DNA of 64,000 bases from Novipirellula galeiformis. Its GTDB lineage: Bacteria > Planctomycetota > Planctomycetia > Pirellulales > Pirellulaceae. How positions within the stretch are numbered: the first letter of the stretch is position 1; every line of letters starts with the position of its first letter. Shown one piece after another: positions 8,494-19,422 of the stretch. The stretch is taken from NCBI RefSeq assembly GCF_007860095.1, contig NZ_SJPT01000011.1:1-64000 (forward strand), written 5' to 3'. Both the position numbers and the translations under genes were made by a program. The notes beneath the pieces were generated by a model. The model was not told the origin of the DNA. It saw only the letters and a list, made by a program, of their open reading frames with translations, and did no database searches.

Positions 8494-8526
8494 AAAAAAG
8501 CCGCTTGTGATTTCACAAGCGGCTTT
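8494..8526 (-). terminator. rho-independent terminator of tRNA-Ala
   Basis: Reading on the minus strand just past the tRNA 3' end, GCCGCTTGTG pairs with CACAAGCGGC over a four-base loop and is followed by six T residues. This is a textbook intrinsic terminator, duplicated at 5023-5055 in the left att-like copy. Confidence 0.9.
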
Positions 8527-8531
8527 CCGAG

Positions 8532-8604
8532 TGGAGGATAACGGACTTGAACCGATGACCTCCTGCATGCCATGCAGGCGCTCTCCCAACTGAGCTAATC
8601 CCCC
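8532..8604 (-). tRNA. tRNA-Ala (anticodon GGC)
   Basis: The minus strand folds as a standard cloverleaf of 73 nt. The acceptor stem GGGGGAT pairs with ATCCTCC and includes the G3-U70 wobble that identifies alanine tRNAs. The D arm is GCTC/GAGC. The anticodon stem CCTGC/GCAGG encloses the loop ATGGCAT with anticodon GGC. The T arm ATCGG TTCAAGT CCGTT follows and the discriminator base is A. The CCA tail is not encoded. Its 3' end is the apparent target of the element to its left. Confidence 0.97.
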
Positions 8605-8945
8605 GGAAGGTCTCTTTCACTTTTGCAAAGAGTACTGACTGTCCCATCCTCTCGTCAAGTCCTGGTGCTTTTCTTCGCCAAAAAAACGGCTCCCGGCGCC
8701 TGCAAAACTTCCCAGATGTCCCTCCCATAGCCAATCATGCCGGTTTTTCCGAATCGAATGCCACTGGCAATCCAATGAATTACCCCAATCTTAGTGGGTC
8801 GCGCCCATCCATTGGGCCCTCCAACATCGAAGTTGGAGTTGATCGCTGGCAACCCTACCGCTGAAAAACCATTTGCCGGTCGCCGCTGGCGACTGAAATG
8901 ATTCGTAATGAACGTGAGATCGTGGACGTTTAGTTCGTGGACGTT
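8605..8945. other. intergenic region upstream of tRNA-Ala
   Basis: This stretch holds no convincing gene; a 65-codon frame at 8655-8852 (minus) lacks a ribosome site and coding character. It must contain the tRNA promoter. A short duplication of GTGGACGTTT appears at the right end. Confidence 0.5.
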
Positions 8946-8964
8946 TTGATCGCCGAGCGATCAA
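8946..8964. terminator. GATCGC-N3-GCGATC hairpin overlapping a sulfatase stop codon
   Basis: TTGATCGC, three bases, then GCGATCAA forms a perfect eight-base stem. It overlaps the TGA of the minus-strand sulfatase (8961-8963) and is followed on that strand by AAAACG. It belongs to a hairpin family also found at 12363, 18144 and 54438, each at a gene end. Confidence 0.6.
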
Positions 8965-10481
8965 CGACGGATGGGATCCTCGGTGACGGCATACTGCTTC
9001 CTTAGCCTTGCCAGCTCCGCTTCCAAATCGGCTTGCACCTCGGCGTAGTCAGGGTCGCCGTAGACGCTGTGCAGCTCGTGCGGGTCCTTCTGTAAATCAA
9101 ACAGCTCCCAATCGTCGAGTGGTTTACCTTCGAGGGCATAGAAGCGAATCAGTTTGTAACGGCCGTTGGTGACGCCATAGTGCCGCGCGACATTGTGCGC
9201 CCCAGGATTCTCGTAGTAGTGGTAATAAAACGTCTTTCGCCAATCGGCAGGCGTGTTGCCTTGGAAAATCGGTACCAAGCTGCGGCCTTGCATGTCGCTG
9301 GGGATTTTCGTTCCGGCGATCTCTAAAAACGTTTCCGCGAAATCGAGATTCGAAACGACGTCATTGTTGGTCTCGCCCGCTTTGACCACGCCCGGCCAAC
9401 GAACTAGCAGCGGGGTCTTGAGCGATTCTTCATACATCCATCGTTTGTCATACCAACCATGTTCGCCCAAGTACCAACCCTGGTCGGAGGAGTAAATGAC
9501 GACGGTGTTGTCAGCCAAGCCGGCTTCCTCGAGATAGTCCAATACCTCACCGACACTGTCGTCAACACTCTTCACACATCGCAGGTAGTCTTTCACATAG
9601 CGTTGATACTTCCACTGGATGACCTCTTTCTCCGTCATCTTGACTCGCGCCTCGTTGAACGCTGCGTTTTTGGGTCCGTAGGCGGCATCCCAGAGCTTGC
9701 GTTGCTGGGCATTCATGGTGCCGTACCCGGTCAGTTTTAGGTCGTTGGCATTGAGATGTTCCTTGATCGTCATCTGTTGACGCGAGGCCGATTGGGTGCG
9801 GCCGGAATAGTCATCCCGCAGCGTTTCCGGTTCAGGGATCGTGACGTCGTCGAGCCAGTTGAGGTACTTGGGACTGGGCATCCAATTGCGATGGGGTGCC
9901 TTGTGTTGGCACATCAACATGAACGGCTTTTGTGGATCCCGTTGTTCCTTCAGCCACGTCAACGTTTTGTCGGTGATGATCTCGGTCGTGTATCCGGTAT
10001 GCTGTCGCGTGACGGGTTTGCCATCGGCACCGGCGGTCAACATTGGCGGGTTGTAGTACGGTCCTTGTCCCTTCAAAACGTCGTAGTGATCGAAACCTTG
10101 AGGGGTGGAAACGAGATGCCACTTTCCAATCACGGCAGTTTGATAGCCGTCCGCTCGCAGCAATTTTGGAAACGTTTGTTGGTCTCCGTTGAATCGATCG
10201 CGGTTGGTTTTAAAGCCATTGAGGTGACTGTACTTGCCCGTTTGGATCACCGCACGACTGGGGCCACAGATCGAATTGGTCACCAAACAACGGTTAAACC
10301 GCATTCCTTGCTTGGCAATGCGATCGAGGTTCGGGGTCGAGATGCGAGCGGGATCGTAGGCGCTGAGCGCTTGTTCGCAATGATCATCAGTAAAGATGAA
10401 AAGGATGTTGGGGGGCGGCGCCGCTTGCGCTGCTGTAGTGACGACCAGCGTGAATAGGGTCGCGAGAACGGGGGATTTCAT
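8961..10481 (-). CDS. exported sulfatase (formylglycine type)
   Basis: The protein has 506 residues with a signal peptide ([20 protein letters not shown]) and an arylsulfatase/choline-sulfatase-like fold. The metal-binding start is [10 protein letters not shown] at ~26-35. The signature is CGPSRA with the catalytic Cys at 72, to be converted to formylglycine. Later conserved stretches are GKWHL and [20 protein letters not shown], and the C-terminal [11 protein letters not shown] segment is typical of family S1. It would release sulfate from exported or external sulfated polysaccharide; the exact substrate cannot be read from sequence. It is divergent from the DUF1080 gene at 10750, so the two may share a control region. 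The stop codon lies within a hairpin. Confidence 0.95.
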   Translation of the reverse strand: MKSPVLATLFTLVVTTAAQAAPPPNILFIFTDDHCEQALSAYDPARISTPNLDRIAKQGMRFNRCLVTNSICGPSRAVIQTGKYSHLNGFKTNRDRFNGDQQTFPKLLRADGYQTAVIGKWHLVSTPQGFDHYDVLKGQGPYYNPPMLTAGADGKPVTRQHTGYTTEIITDKTLTWLKEQRDPQKPFMLMCQHKAPHRNWMPSPKYLNWLDDVTIPEPETLRDDYSGRTQSASRQQMTIKEHLNANDLKLTGYGTMNAQQRKLWDAAYGPKNAAFNEARVKMTEKEVIQWKYQRYVKDYLRCVKSVDDSVGEVLDYLEEAGLADNTVVIYSSDQGWYLGEHGWYDKRWMYEESLKTPLLVRWPGVVKAGETNNDVVSNLDFAETFLEIAGTKIPSDMQGRSLVPIFQGNTPADWRKTFYYHYYENPGAHNVARHYGVTNGRYKLIRFYALEGKPLDDWELFDLQKDPHELHSVYGDPDYAEVQADLEAELARLRKQYAVTEDPIRR

Positions 10482-10749
10482 GCGGTATGCGGGCGGTTGG
10501 AGGAGCCGAGACGGGACGGTTTCGTCCTGACATTTTAATGAGAGCCTCCGGGGCAGGTAAGACTTTGCTCAGCGGACTTTCGCTAATTCAATGGGGTTTG
10601 CAGTAAGAAATCACGGTAAAACCGTAGCCCGACAGCGAAGGGGCAACTATTTTAGGAGCGGTTGAAGACCGTAATCGCGGATGGCGATTTCCCCTCAGAA
10701 CCTCCCTCCCCCCCACACAAACTCTTTCTCCCTCAGAAACGGAACCAAT

Positions 10750-12114
10750 ATGATCTCTCGGCCACGATACGCGCTCACCAGCGTCTGCTTGGCGCTCCTG
10801 GTCTCGGACGGTTTGTTGTCGGGTAGTGCCCCCGTGATGGCCGCGGGCCCCAAGGGGCCCGTCTACACCGAGGCGCCCGATTCGGAACCCAACTTTCCGC
10901 TGATGGGTGAGTTTGTCGGTCCGATCAAGACGGATACGGAGGATAAGAATGTCGTGGCGCTGCAAATTCGGCCGATCGGCAACGACACGTTCGAGGCGAT
11001 TCAGTACCTCGGCGGGCTGCCAGGAGAAGAAGGGCATCAGACCGAGACGGTGCAATTGATCGGCCGTCGCAGCGGTGATTTTGTGGTTTTGTCGGGTGGC
11101 CCCTACGCCGTGTTCGTCGAAAAAGAGGGCTGCCTTGTGTTGGACCGCAAGGGAAACCGAATCGGGGAACTGAAGCGAGTCGAACGAGAGAGCTCGACTT
11201 TGCATGCACCCGCGCCGAAAGATGGGATCGTGTTGTTTGATGGCTCGTCGACCGACCAGTTTATCGATGGCCAAATGACGAGTGATGGTTTGTTGATGCA
11301 CGGAACAAAAATCAAGCCGATGATGCAAGACTTCAACTTGCATCTCGAGTTTCGGTTGCCGTACATGCCCGAAGCATTGGATCAAGCTCGAGGCAACAGC
11401 GGTATTTATTTGCATGGACGCTACGAATGCCAGGTGCTCGACTCGTTCGCCACTCCACCAGTGTTCAATGGAGCGGGAGCCTTGTACCGATTCCGTGCTC
11501 CCGATTTGAACATGTGCTTCCCACCGCTGGCGTGGCAAACCTATGACATCCAATTTACCGCAGCACGCTGGGACGCCGACGGCAACAAACTCCGCGGCGC
11601 TCACGTGACCAGTTGGCTCAACGGCGTCAAAATCCAAGACGACGTCGAGTTGCCAGGACCGACGGGGGCAGGTAAAGCGGAAGAGCCCAACTTGTTGCCA
11701 ACCTTGTTCCAAGACCATGGTGACCCGGTTCGTTTTCGCAACGTATGGATTGTCGATCGTGGATTGGCGAGCGGCACCTTCCCGGTCGTTCCGACCCCGG
11801 AAGAGCTGGAGGCTTTAAAGAAAGAACAGCAAGCGAAGATCGAGCGTGAGAAAAAGGAACAAGAGAAGAAGGCTCGCGAGCTGAAAGAAAAGGAAGAAGC
11901 GAAGAAGAAGAAGCAAGCTGAGATGAAGGCGGCTGCGGAGAAAGCAGCTGCAGAAAAAGCGGCTGCAGAAAAAGCGGCTGCAGAAAAAGCGGCTGCAGAA
12001 AAAGCGGCGGCTGAGAAAGCAGCGGCGGAGAAGGCAGCGGCGGAGAAGGCCAAACCGGGATCGGACGCGGCGAAGCCGGCAGAGGCTGACAAGCCTGCCG
12101 AAGCGGCGAAGTAA
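10750..12114 (+). CDS. exported DUF1080 (3-keto-disaccharide hydrolase-like) protein with AAAEK tail
   Basis: A protein of 454 residues starts at ATG 10750, preferred over the upstream ATG at 10681 because GGAA lies about ten bases upstream and a signal peptide (ALTSVCLALLVSDGLLSGSA) follows. Residues ~155-335 are a DUF1080/glucanase-like beta-sandwich (IVLFDGSSTDQFIDG, GNSGIYLHGRYECQVLDS, SWLNGVKIQDDVELPGPTG). Members of this family act on, or bind, modified sugars outside the cytoplasm. After residue ~350 the chain becomes a charged helix rich in Lys/Glu, then eight exact AAAEK pentads, ending in an Ala/Pro/Lys tail. This resembles a cell-wall spanning or coiled extension, as seen in TolA-like helices. 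Confidence 0.9.
   Translation: MISRPRYALTSVCLALLVSDGLLSGSAPVMAAGPKGPVYTEAPDSEPNFPLMGEFVGPIKTDTEDKNVVALQIRPIGNDTFEAIQYLGGLPGEEGHQTETVQLIGRRSGDFVVLSGGPYAVFVEKEGCLVLDRKGNRIGELKRVERESSTLHAPAPKDGIVLFDGSSTDQFIDGQMTSDGLLMHGTKIKPMMQDFNLHLEFRLPYMPEALDQARGNSGIYLHGRYECQVLDSFATPPVFNGAGALYRFRAPDLNMCFPPLAWQTYDIQFTAARWDADGNKLRGAHVTSWLNGVKIQDDVELPGPTGAGKAEEPNLLPTLFQDHGDPVRFRNVWIVDRGLASGTFPVVPTPEELEALKKEQQAKIEREKKEQEKKARELKEKEEAKKKKQAEMKAAAEKAAAEKAAAEKAAAEKAAAEKAAAEKAAAEKAAAEKAKPGSDAAKPAEADKPAEAAK
11929..12048 (+). repeat. 15-bp in-frame tandem repeat encoding AAAEK
   Basis: Eight consecutive 15-bp units encode AAAEK near the C-terminus of the DUF1080 protein. Inner units are nearly identical at DNA level (GCGGCTGCAGAAAAA), so copy number could change by slippage without loss of frame. 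Confidence 0.95.
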
Positions 12115-12412
12115 CCGTAGGGGGACGACCGCAGGAGAACTGCGGCTAATGCTGCGCTGTTAAAAAACGGGGATGGACAGGCGGAGTTGCTTGCACGGCT
12201 TCATTCCACGGGTTCGTTTTTATTTCAAGGGCTCGTTTCCATTTACGCCGCTGGCGTAAGGAGCAAGTCCAACGCACGTACCAACAGCGTCAATACGAAC
12301 TTTTGAGTTGCCCAGCTTTGCACGGCGCGCCAAGGTCACACGGGGCGCCAAGATCGCGCCAAGATCGCGGAGCGATCAGCGACATTAAAGCGGCGACATT
12401 AAAGCGGCGACA
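12115..12412. other. convergent intergenic region
   Basis: Between two converging genes, with no open frame of merit. It holds short degenerate repeats (GATCGCGCCAAGATCGCG) and the hairpin and tandem repeat listed separately. Confidence 0.6.
12363..12377. terminator. GATCGC-N3-GCGATC hairpin between converging genes
   Basis: GATCGC, GGA, GCGATC forms a perfect six-base stem downstream of both the DUF1080 gene and the ABC permease. It could end transcription from either side and is a member of the family seen at 8946, 18144 and 54438. Confidence 0.5.
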
Positions 12413-12420
12413 TTAAAGCG
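12379..12420. repeat. 14-bp tandem repeat containing the permease stop codon
   Basis: Three exact copies of GCGACATTAAAGCG. The stop codon of the minus-strand permease (12413-12415) is inside the third copy, so the last codons of the protein derive from the repeat boundary. Confidence 0.9.
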
Positions 12421-13378
12421 GTGCGGGAAGATCGCGACGGTTAAAACAAACCATCGCAGCGATGTAAAACACGACCCCGAAGCCAATCAAAATCAACGGG
12501 TACACCAGCGGTGGCAGCATCGTATCATCGACGCGGTGAGTCAGCGTCCACGGTGTGTAGAGCGTGTCGCCAGCGACCATCGACGCCATCTGCTGTGGCT
12601 TGTAGCAGCTTAGGAACGTCATCGACAGCAGGAATTGGAGCGACTCGGCCGCTTTGCCAAGACCAAACATGACCGTTTGTACGATGTAGATCGCGACCGT
12701 GACACCGACCGTCCGCCATCGATAGCGATCGAGGCTGCTGAGCAGCGTTGCGAGGCCGATCAAAAAGAAGCCAAACGCGAACAGATGGAAGGTGGGCGCG
12801 GCGTACATTCGCACATCCACGCGATCCCTCAAGTGCAATGTCTGTATTTCGGGTTCGCCCATCGTCAGCGGAAAATCAAACTCGATGATGGGAATGCGAA
12901 TCGTCGGGGGAGGCACCGTCTCTTTCACGCTGGTCGTCTGCACTCCGGCCCCAATCCCGGCCCACACCAACAGGCACAATAACGCCAACCCGACCACCGA
13001 GACGGCGGCGTGCGAAAACAGTAACCGTGTCCGGCTGATCGGTTGCGAGAGGACCATTTCCAACGTTCCTCGTCCCAGTTCGCCACTGACCACGTCACTG
13101 CCACGCGAGATGCACCAGATCACGATGCACAGGATTACGATCGGTTCGTCATACGTCATCCCAACTCGCCCGGGATAGGTGAACAGTACATCGAACGGGA
13201 TGGGGGAAAACTTTTCAAAGTCGCGGAACTGTTCCACGATGTTTTGGAATCGCCCCATGTCCAACAGACTGACGACCCAAACTCGTACCCACGCGAATGC
13301 AAAGAGGGCCAACCCACACGACAAAAACAGCAGCAGTGATTGGCCGATATATTTCTTTAATAAAACACGGTCGATCAT
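12413..13378 (-). CDS. ABC-2 type transporter permease
   Basis: A 321-residue integral membrane protein with about six hydrophobic segments (for example SLLLFLSCGLALFAFAWV, VVGLALLCLLVWAGIGAGV, LFAFGFFLIGLATLLSSL, LVYPLILIGFGVVFYIAAMV). The stretch SGELGRGTLEMVLSQPISR is the cytoplasmic coupling motif typical of ABC-2 permeases. Its start overlaps the end of the ATP-binding gene by four bases, so the two are translationally coupled and form one exporter. The substrate is unknown. Confidence 0.9.
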   Translation of the reverse strand: MIDRVLLKKYIGQSLLLFLSCGLALFAFAWVRVWVVSLLDMGRFQNIVEQFRDFEKFSPIPFDVLFTYPGRVGMTYDEPIVILCIVIWCISRGSDVVSGELGRGTLEMVLSQPISRTRLLFSHAAVSVVGLALLCLLVWAGIGAGVQTTSVKETVPPPTIRIPIIEFDFPLTMGEPEIQTLHLRDRVDVRMYAAPTFHLFAFGFFLIGLATLLSSLDRYRWRTVGVTVAIYIVQTVMFGLGKAAESLQFLLSMTFLSCYKPQQMASMVAGDTLYTPWTLTHRVDDTMLPPLVYPLILIGFGVVFYIAAMVCFNRRDLPAPL

Positions 13379-14517
13379 GCTCCGGCTCCCGATTCTGCGA
13401 TCACATCCGCATTTGGCACTCCGGGGTCTCCTAGCAACGTGGTGCAGACCGATTCGCCGGCATGGACGGATTCATACACCGTGCGGAGTCCATACGGCTC
13501 GAAACGAATCTGTTTCAAATCGAGAGAATCGATCCATTTTAGAATGGGGCCGAGGTCGCCGGCGGTGTCGATCTGGACTTGATGGTGGGCAAGTCGCGAG
13601 GGACGCATTGAGACGCGGACCGCTTCTTGCAGCGTCTCGGGAACGGCAAGCGAGGATTGGCTGGTGATCGCCGTCATGCGGTGACGCTGGAACAAGTCGC
13701 TCATCCACATCTCGTGGGCCAAGCGGCCATGTCGCAAGAAAGCGACGCGGTTGCAAGTGTCTTCGATCTCGCTGAGCACGTGCGAGGACAACATGACCGT
13801 GCGGCCGTTGTTACGCGCTTCGATGACCAATTGCAGTACCGCGGCGCGGACGGTGGGATCGAGATTCGCGGTCGGTTCATCCAGAATCAACAGCGGTGTT
13901 TGCGGCCCGAATACGACGGCGAGCGCCAGTTTTTGTCGCATCCCGGTCGACATAAACGCCACACGGGTTTTGGTATTCAGTTCTAAACGCTCAGCAACAT
14001 CGCGACTGCGTTGCAGATCACCGAAGGGATGCATCTCGGCAAAAAATTTCAGCACCCCCTCGCCACGCATGTGCCGAGGCAATCGGGCGTCACCGGGCAG
14101 GTAAGCCACTTGACGTCGTACCGCAACGCTGTCTCGTTCGGCATCGATCCCGAGCACGGTCGCCCTCCCGCCGCTAGGATGCAGATAGCCGAGCAGCAGC
14201 CGAATCAACGTGGTCTTTCCCGCTCCGTTGGGCCCCAGCAGGCCAAAAATGTCTCCACTGCCGACACGCAGCGAGCAATCGACCAACGCCTCAAAGTCGC
14301 CATAGCGTTTGCACAAGGCGTCGCAACGCAGCACATCGACGCCGTCCTGCGGAGGGTTCGGATCGGCGTCGATCCGTTGGTCGGTGGGTTTTAGGGGCGG
14401 ATTCAAACGGTGGGGCTCACGAACCGAGGGAGAGGTGATGACGCCGACAATGGAATTTTGCTTAGCCTGGGTCGCTTGTTGTCGATCGCGACGCCCTTTA
14501 TTGTTTGCAGCAGTCAA
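13375..14517 (-). CDS. ABC transporter ATP-binding protein
   Basis: The protein has 380 residues; the ABC domain starts near residue 62. Walker A is GPNGAGKTT, Walker B is LLILDEPTANLDP, and the H-loop follows in MLSSHVLSE. The ABC signature reads MSTGMRQKL, a variant of LSGGQ often seen in ABC-2 exporters of the CcmA/NosF type. The first ~60 residues are a poorly conserved extension, so translation may begin later than the ATG at 14517. The C-terminal ~100 residues form a regulatory tail. It overlaps and pairs with the permease at 12413-13378. Confidence 0.93.
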   Translation of the reverse strand: MTAANNKGRRDRQQATQAKQNSIVGVITSPSVREPHRLNPPLKPTDQRIDADPNPPQDGVDVLRCDALCKRYGDFEALVDCSLRVGSGDIFGLLGPNGAGKTTLIRLLLGYLHPSGGRATVLGIDAERDSVAVRRQVAYLPGDARLPRHMRGEGVLKFFAEMHPFGDLQRSRDVAERLELNTKTRVAFMSTGMRQKLALAVVFGPQTPLLILDEPTANLDPTVRAAVLQLVIEARNNGRTVMLSSHVLSEIEDTCNRVAFLRHGRLAHEMWMSDLFQRHRMTAITSQSSLAVPETLQEAVRVSMRPSRLAHHQVQIDTAGDLGPILKWIDSLDLKQIRFEPYGLRTVYESVHAGESVCTTLLGDPGVPNADVIAESGAGA

Positions 14518-14576
14518 ATCGTGGGAAGCGGGCTTTCAGCGATCCCAAATAGCATACCCATTTCACAGGCAGATCC

Positions 14577-15770
14577 ATGTCGAATTCACCCTTGTTTTTG
14601 CCACGCGGTTTCCGTTTTGCTGGTACGACGTGCGGAATCAAAGCCAGTGGGAAACCGGATGTTTCGTTAATTGTATCGGATCGACCGATCGTCGCAGCGG
14701 GGGTCTACACCACGAATCAAATCGTCGCCGCCCCCGTCGTGCTGTCGCGTTCACGGACCCCCTCCGCTGCGATCCGAGCGGTGCTCACCAACAGCGGCAA
14801 CGCCAACGCATGTACCGGCGAGCAAGGCATGGCAGACGCCAAGGCGACCTGTGCTCAGCTCGCCGAGTTGGTCGGATGCAATGAAAACGATGTGTTGGTG
14901 ATGAGCACCGGCGTGATCGGTAAACCGTTGCCGATGGACAAGATCCGTGTGGGAGTGGAACAGGCGCACGGCAAACTCGCTAACGATGACACCGCGTTCA
15001 TCGAAGCTGCCGAAGCGATTCGCACGACGGATGCGGATCGTAAAACCGAATCATGCGAGTTAACGCTCGGTGGCCAAACGATTCGGATCGCCGCGATGGC
15101 CAAAGGCGCGGGCATGATCGCCCCGAACATGGCGACGATGTTGTCGGTGATGTGCACCGATGCTTCGCTTACCGAGCAAGACGCCCAACAAATGCTTGCT
15201 CGCGTGGCAAACGTTAGTTTCAATCGTGTCAGCGTCGATGGACACACCAGTACGAACGACACGCTATTGTTGTTGGCCAGCGGCAGTGACGATCCACTTT
15301 CGGGTGACGCGTTGGCCCAATTTGAAGCGTCGCTCACGGAGCTCGCGATCAAGCTTGCCAAGCAATTAGTTGCTGACGGCGAAGGCGCGACCCACGTGAT
15401 GCAGATTCACGTCGTCGGGGCGTCAAGTGATACGTCGGCCGAGATCATTGCCAAAACCGTGGCCGCAAGCCCGTTGGTCAAAACCGCGATCTCCGGGGGT
15501 GATCCCAATTGGGGGCGAATCGTTTCAGCCGCCGGCTACGCGGGCCAGCCGATCGAACCGTCACAGGTTGCCTTGTCCGTCTGTGGCCAATCGATCTACG
15601 ACAAAGGGACCCCGCTATCGTTTGATGCCGCGTCACTGAGCGGGACGATGAAGGCGCATCCGCAAATCGATATCGAGTTGCGAGTCGGCTCCGGAGCGGG
15701 CGAAGCGACGTATTGGTCGAGCGACTTGACGACCGACTATGTTCGCTTCAATTCCGAGTACACCACTTGA
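14577..15770 (+). CDS. argJ: bifunctional glutamate N-acetyltransferase/amino-acid acetyltransferase
   Basis: ArgJ transfers the acetyl group of N-acetylornithine to glutamate in arginine synthesis, and may also make N-acetylglutamate from acetyl-CoA. The 397-residue length is right for the family. The autoprocessing motif [14 protein letters not shown] is intact, with cleavage expected before the Thr, giving alpha and beta chains. Other conserved stretches are [25 protein letters not shown] and GGDPNWGRI. The gene stands alone, 59 bases from the divergent ABC transporter start. argH is present in this window at 28126, but not linked. Confidence 0.97.
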   Translation: MSNSPLFLPRGFRFAGTTCGIKASGKPDVSLIVSDRPIVAAGVYTTNQIVAAPVVLSRSRTPSAAIRAVLTNSGNANACTGEQGMADAKATCAQLAELVGCNENDVLVMSTGVIGKPLPMDKIRVGVEQAHGKLANDDTAFIEAAEAIRTTDADRKTESCELTLGGQTIRIAAMAKGAGMIAPNMATMLSVMCTDASLTEQDAQQMLARVANVSFNRVSVDGHTSTNDTLLLLASGSDDPLSGDALAQFEASLTELAIKLAKQLVADGEGATHVMQIHVVGASSDTSAEIIAKTVAASPLVKTAISGGDPNWGRIVSAAGYAGQPIEPSQVALSVCGQSIYDKGTPLSFDAASLSGTMKAHPQIDIELRVGSGAGEATYWSSDLTTDYVRFNSEYTT

Positions 15771-15836
15771 TCGAGGGTGGCATCTTCCCATCGAGCGGTT
15801 TGAACACGATGATAGGACCGCGTTTCTCACCTGTAA

Positions 15837-18134
<2,298 letters not shown>

Positions 18135-18143
18135 ACATCGTCG

Positions 18144-18162
18144 TTGATCGCTCCGCGATCAA
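18144..18162. terminator. GATCGC-N3-GCGATC hairpin after icd
   Basis: TTGATCGC, TCC, GCGATCAA is a perfect eight-base stem ten bases after the icd stop, followed by AAACG. It is the same family as the hairpins at 8946, 12363 and 54438. Confidence 0.6.
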
Positions 18163-18181
18163 AACGTAGCTTCCGACAGCA

Positions 18182-18214
18182 CGCTTAACGAACTTCATTG
18201 CAGTTCGTTAAGCG
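18182..18214. terminator. 13-bp perfect stem-loop between icd and SGNH hydrolase
   Basis: CGCTTAACGAACT pairs perfectly with AGTTCGTTAAGCG across a seven-base loop. There is no T tract, but the stem is strong and placed between two genes, so it could be a terminator or a regulatory hairpin ahead of the gene at 18257. Confidence 0.6.
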
Positions 18215-18256
18215 ATTCACCACGGCACACGAAACCCGACCACAGGATTCACGCTA

Positions 18257-18931
18257 ATGAACCACCTTCGTTTCTGCGTCTTGTTGTTCGCCGTCGGGTT
18301 CGCGACCGTGATGACTTCGCTTGATTGTGATGCGAGCGACCCAGCCCGTGCCAAAGTGGTCTGTTTTGGGGACAGCATCACGAAGCAAGGTTACTCCGAA
18401 ATCTTGGCTTCGCTGCTGGATGTCCAAGCCATCAATGCGGGCGTTGGCGGCAATACGACCTCCCAAGCCCTGCGGCGAATGTCACGCGATGTGCTAGCGC
18501 AGCATCCCGATGTGGTGGTGATCTTGTTTGGCACGAACGACACTCGGATCGACAATGCCGGCGTCTTCGTGCCGTTGGAAAAGTACACGGCGAATCTGCA
18601 CCAGATGATTGATGCGTGTGAGAAACAAGAGGCACGCGTGGTCTTGTGCACCATTCCTCCGATCAATCACGAACGCTACTTTACGCGTCATGATAAAGCG
18701 GCGTTTGAGCGAGTCGGTGGGCTCGGTGTGCTGTTAACCAAGTATCGTGAAGCGGTCGTGCAAGTGGCGAGTCAGCGGAACGTTGCGGTCGTCGATTTGA
18801 ATCAACTGTTACAGGAACAGCCCGAGTGGCTCAGTGACGATGGGGTGCATGCCTCGAAAGAGGGCGTTGCGATTTTAGCAAAGCATATCGCCAAAGCCGT
18901 CCGTCCTCTGATTGAAGCGGGGCCAAAGTAA
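18257..18931 (+). CDS. exported SGNH/GDSL-type esterase
   Basis: A 224-residue protein with an N-terminal signal peptide (LRFCVLLFAVGFATVMTSLD) and the four SGNH blocks. These are FGDSITKQG (nucleophile Ser), a Gly in NAGVGGNTT, FGTNDTR (oxyanion Asn), and DDGVHASKEG with the catalytic Asp and His. It would remove acyl or acetyl groups from extracytoplasmic polysaccharide or glycoconjugate. It follows icd after two hairpins and is probably transcribed separately. Confidence 0.93.
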   Translation: MNHLRFCVLLFAVGFATVMTSLDCDASDPARAKVVCFGDSITKQGYSEILASLLDVQAINAGVGGNTTSQALRRMSRDVLAQHPDVVVILFGTNDTRIDNAGVFVPLEKYTANLHQMIDACEKQEARVVLCTIPPINHERYFTRHDKAAFERVGGLGVLLTKYREAVVQVASQRNVAVVDLNQLLQEQPEWLSDDGVHASKEGVAILAKHIAKAVRPLIEAGPK

Positions 18932-19097
18932 ATCGCTGGAAATCACCCCGCAAAAAAGTCCAACCGCGAAAAAGTTCAATGCCTCGGCAAACTAGTGCTT
19001 TGTCGGGATTGAAAATGAGAGGTTGATCGTAGCGGAAGTCGTCAGGACTTTCGTGATTTGCGAGTTCAGCCGAGACTCTCGCGTGAGTGCCGCTACT

Positions 19098-19412
19098 TCA
19101 GACCAATCCTAGCGCCATCATCAGCGTCAGTTTGTCTTGCACGCCGACCAACGGCTTGCCCGCCCGCCCGCGGGTGAACACGATCAACGTCGGTAGCGTC
19201 GTGACGCGGTACTGAGTCGCCAATTCGCTCTCCGTCTCCGTATCGACTTTGACCACCTTGTAGCGGCCCTTTGCCTCGGACATCAATTTGTCGAGCATCG
19301 GGGTCATTTTGCGGCACGGTGCACACCAATTTGCATAGAAATCGACAAGTACCGGAACGTCGGCGTCGAGCACTTCGCGTTCGAACGCCGATTCAGAAAT
19401 CTTCTTTACCAT
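19098..19412 (-). CDS. thioredoxin
   Basis: A compact 104-residue thioredoxin with the redox site WCAPC at ~29-33 and the cis-proline turn TLPT. It lacks a signal peptide and so acts in the cytoplasm as a dithiol reductant. It starts ten bases after the stop of the DUF1080 gene upstream on the same strand and is the last gene of the pyrC-DUF1080-trx run. The association with pyrC may be simple read-through. Confidence 0.95.
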   Translation of the reverse strand: MVKKISESAFEREVLDADVPVLVDFYANWCAPCRKMTPMLDKLMSEAKGRYKVVKVDTETESELATQYRVTTLPTLIVFTRGRAGKPLVGVQDKLTLMMALGLV

Positions 19413-19422
19413 CGGTGAGATC

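Larger units (their letters stand above)
5016..8545. mobile_element. tRNA-Ala-anchored element bounded by 59-bp direct repeats, no recombinase
   Basis: The segment 5016-5074 repeats 8487-8545 in the same orientation with 56 of 59 bases identical. The right copy contains the 3' end of tRNA-Ala (minus strand) and its terminator; the left copy stops after the last 14 bases of the tRNA. That is the footprint of integration at a tRNA 3' end, with the intact tRNA rebuilt on one side. Between the copies lie a truncated gene, a large exported protein and an unrecognised 212-residue protein. No integrase or transposase is present, so this is either a decayed or non-autonomous element, or a non-integrase duplication. 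Confidence 0.6.

Noticed and set aside
10588-11718. Long antisense frame opposite the DUF1080 gene
   Set aside because: It lies wholly opposite a gene with signal peptide and conserved domain, and its product is low-complexity His/Gln-rich without family features.
11601-12092. Minus-strand Ala/Phe/Ser repeat frame
   Set aside because: It is the antisense reading of the AAAEK repeat.
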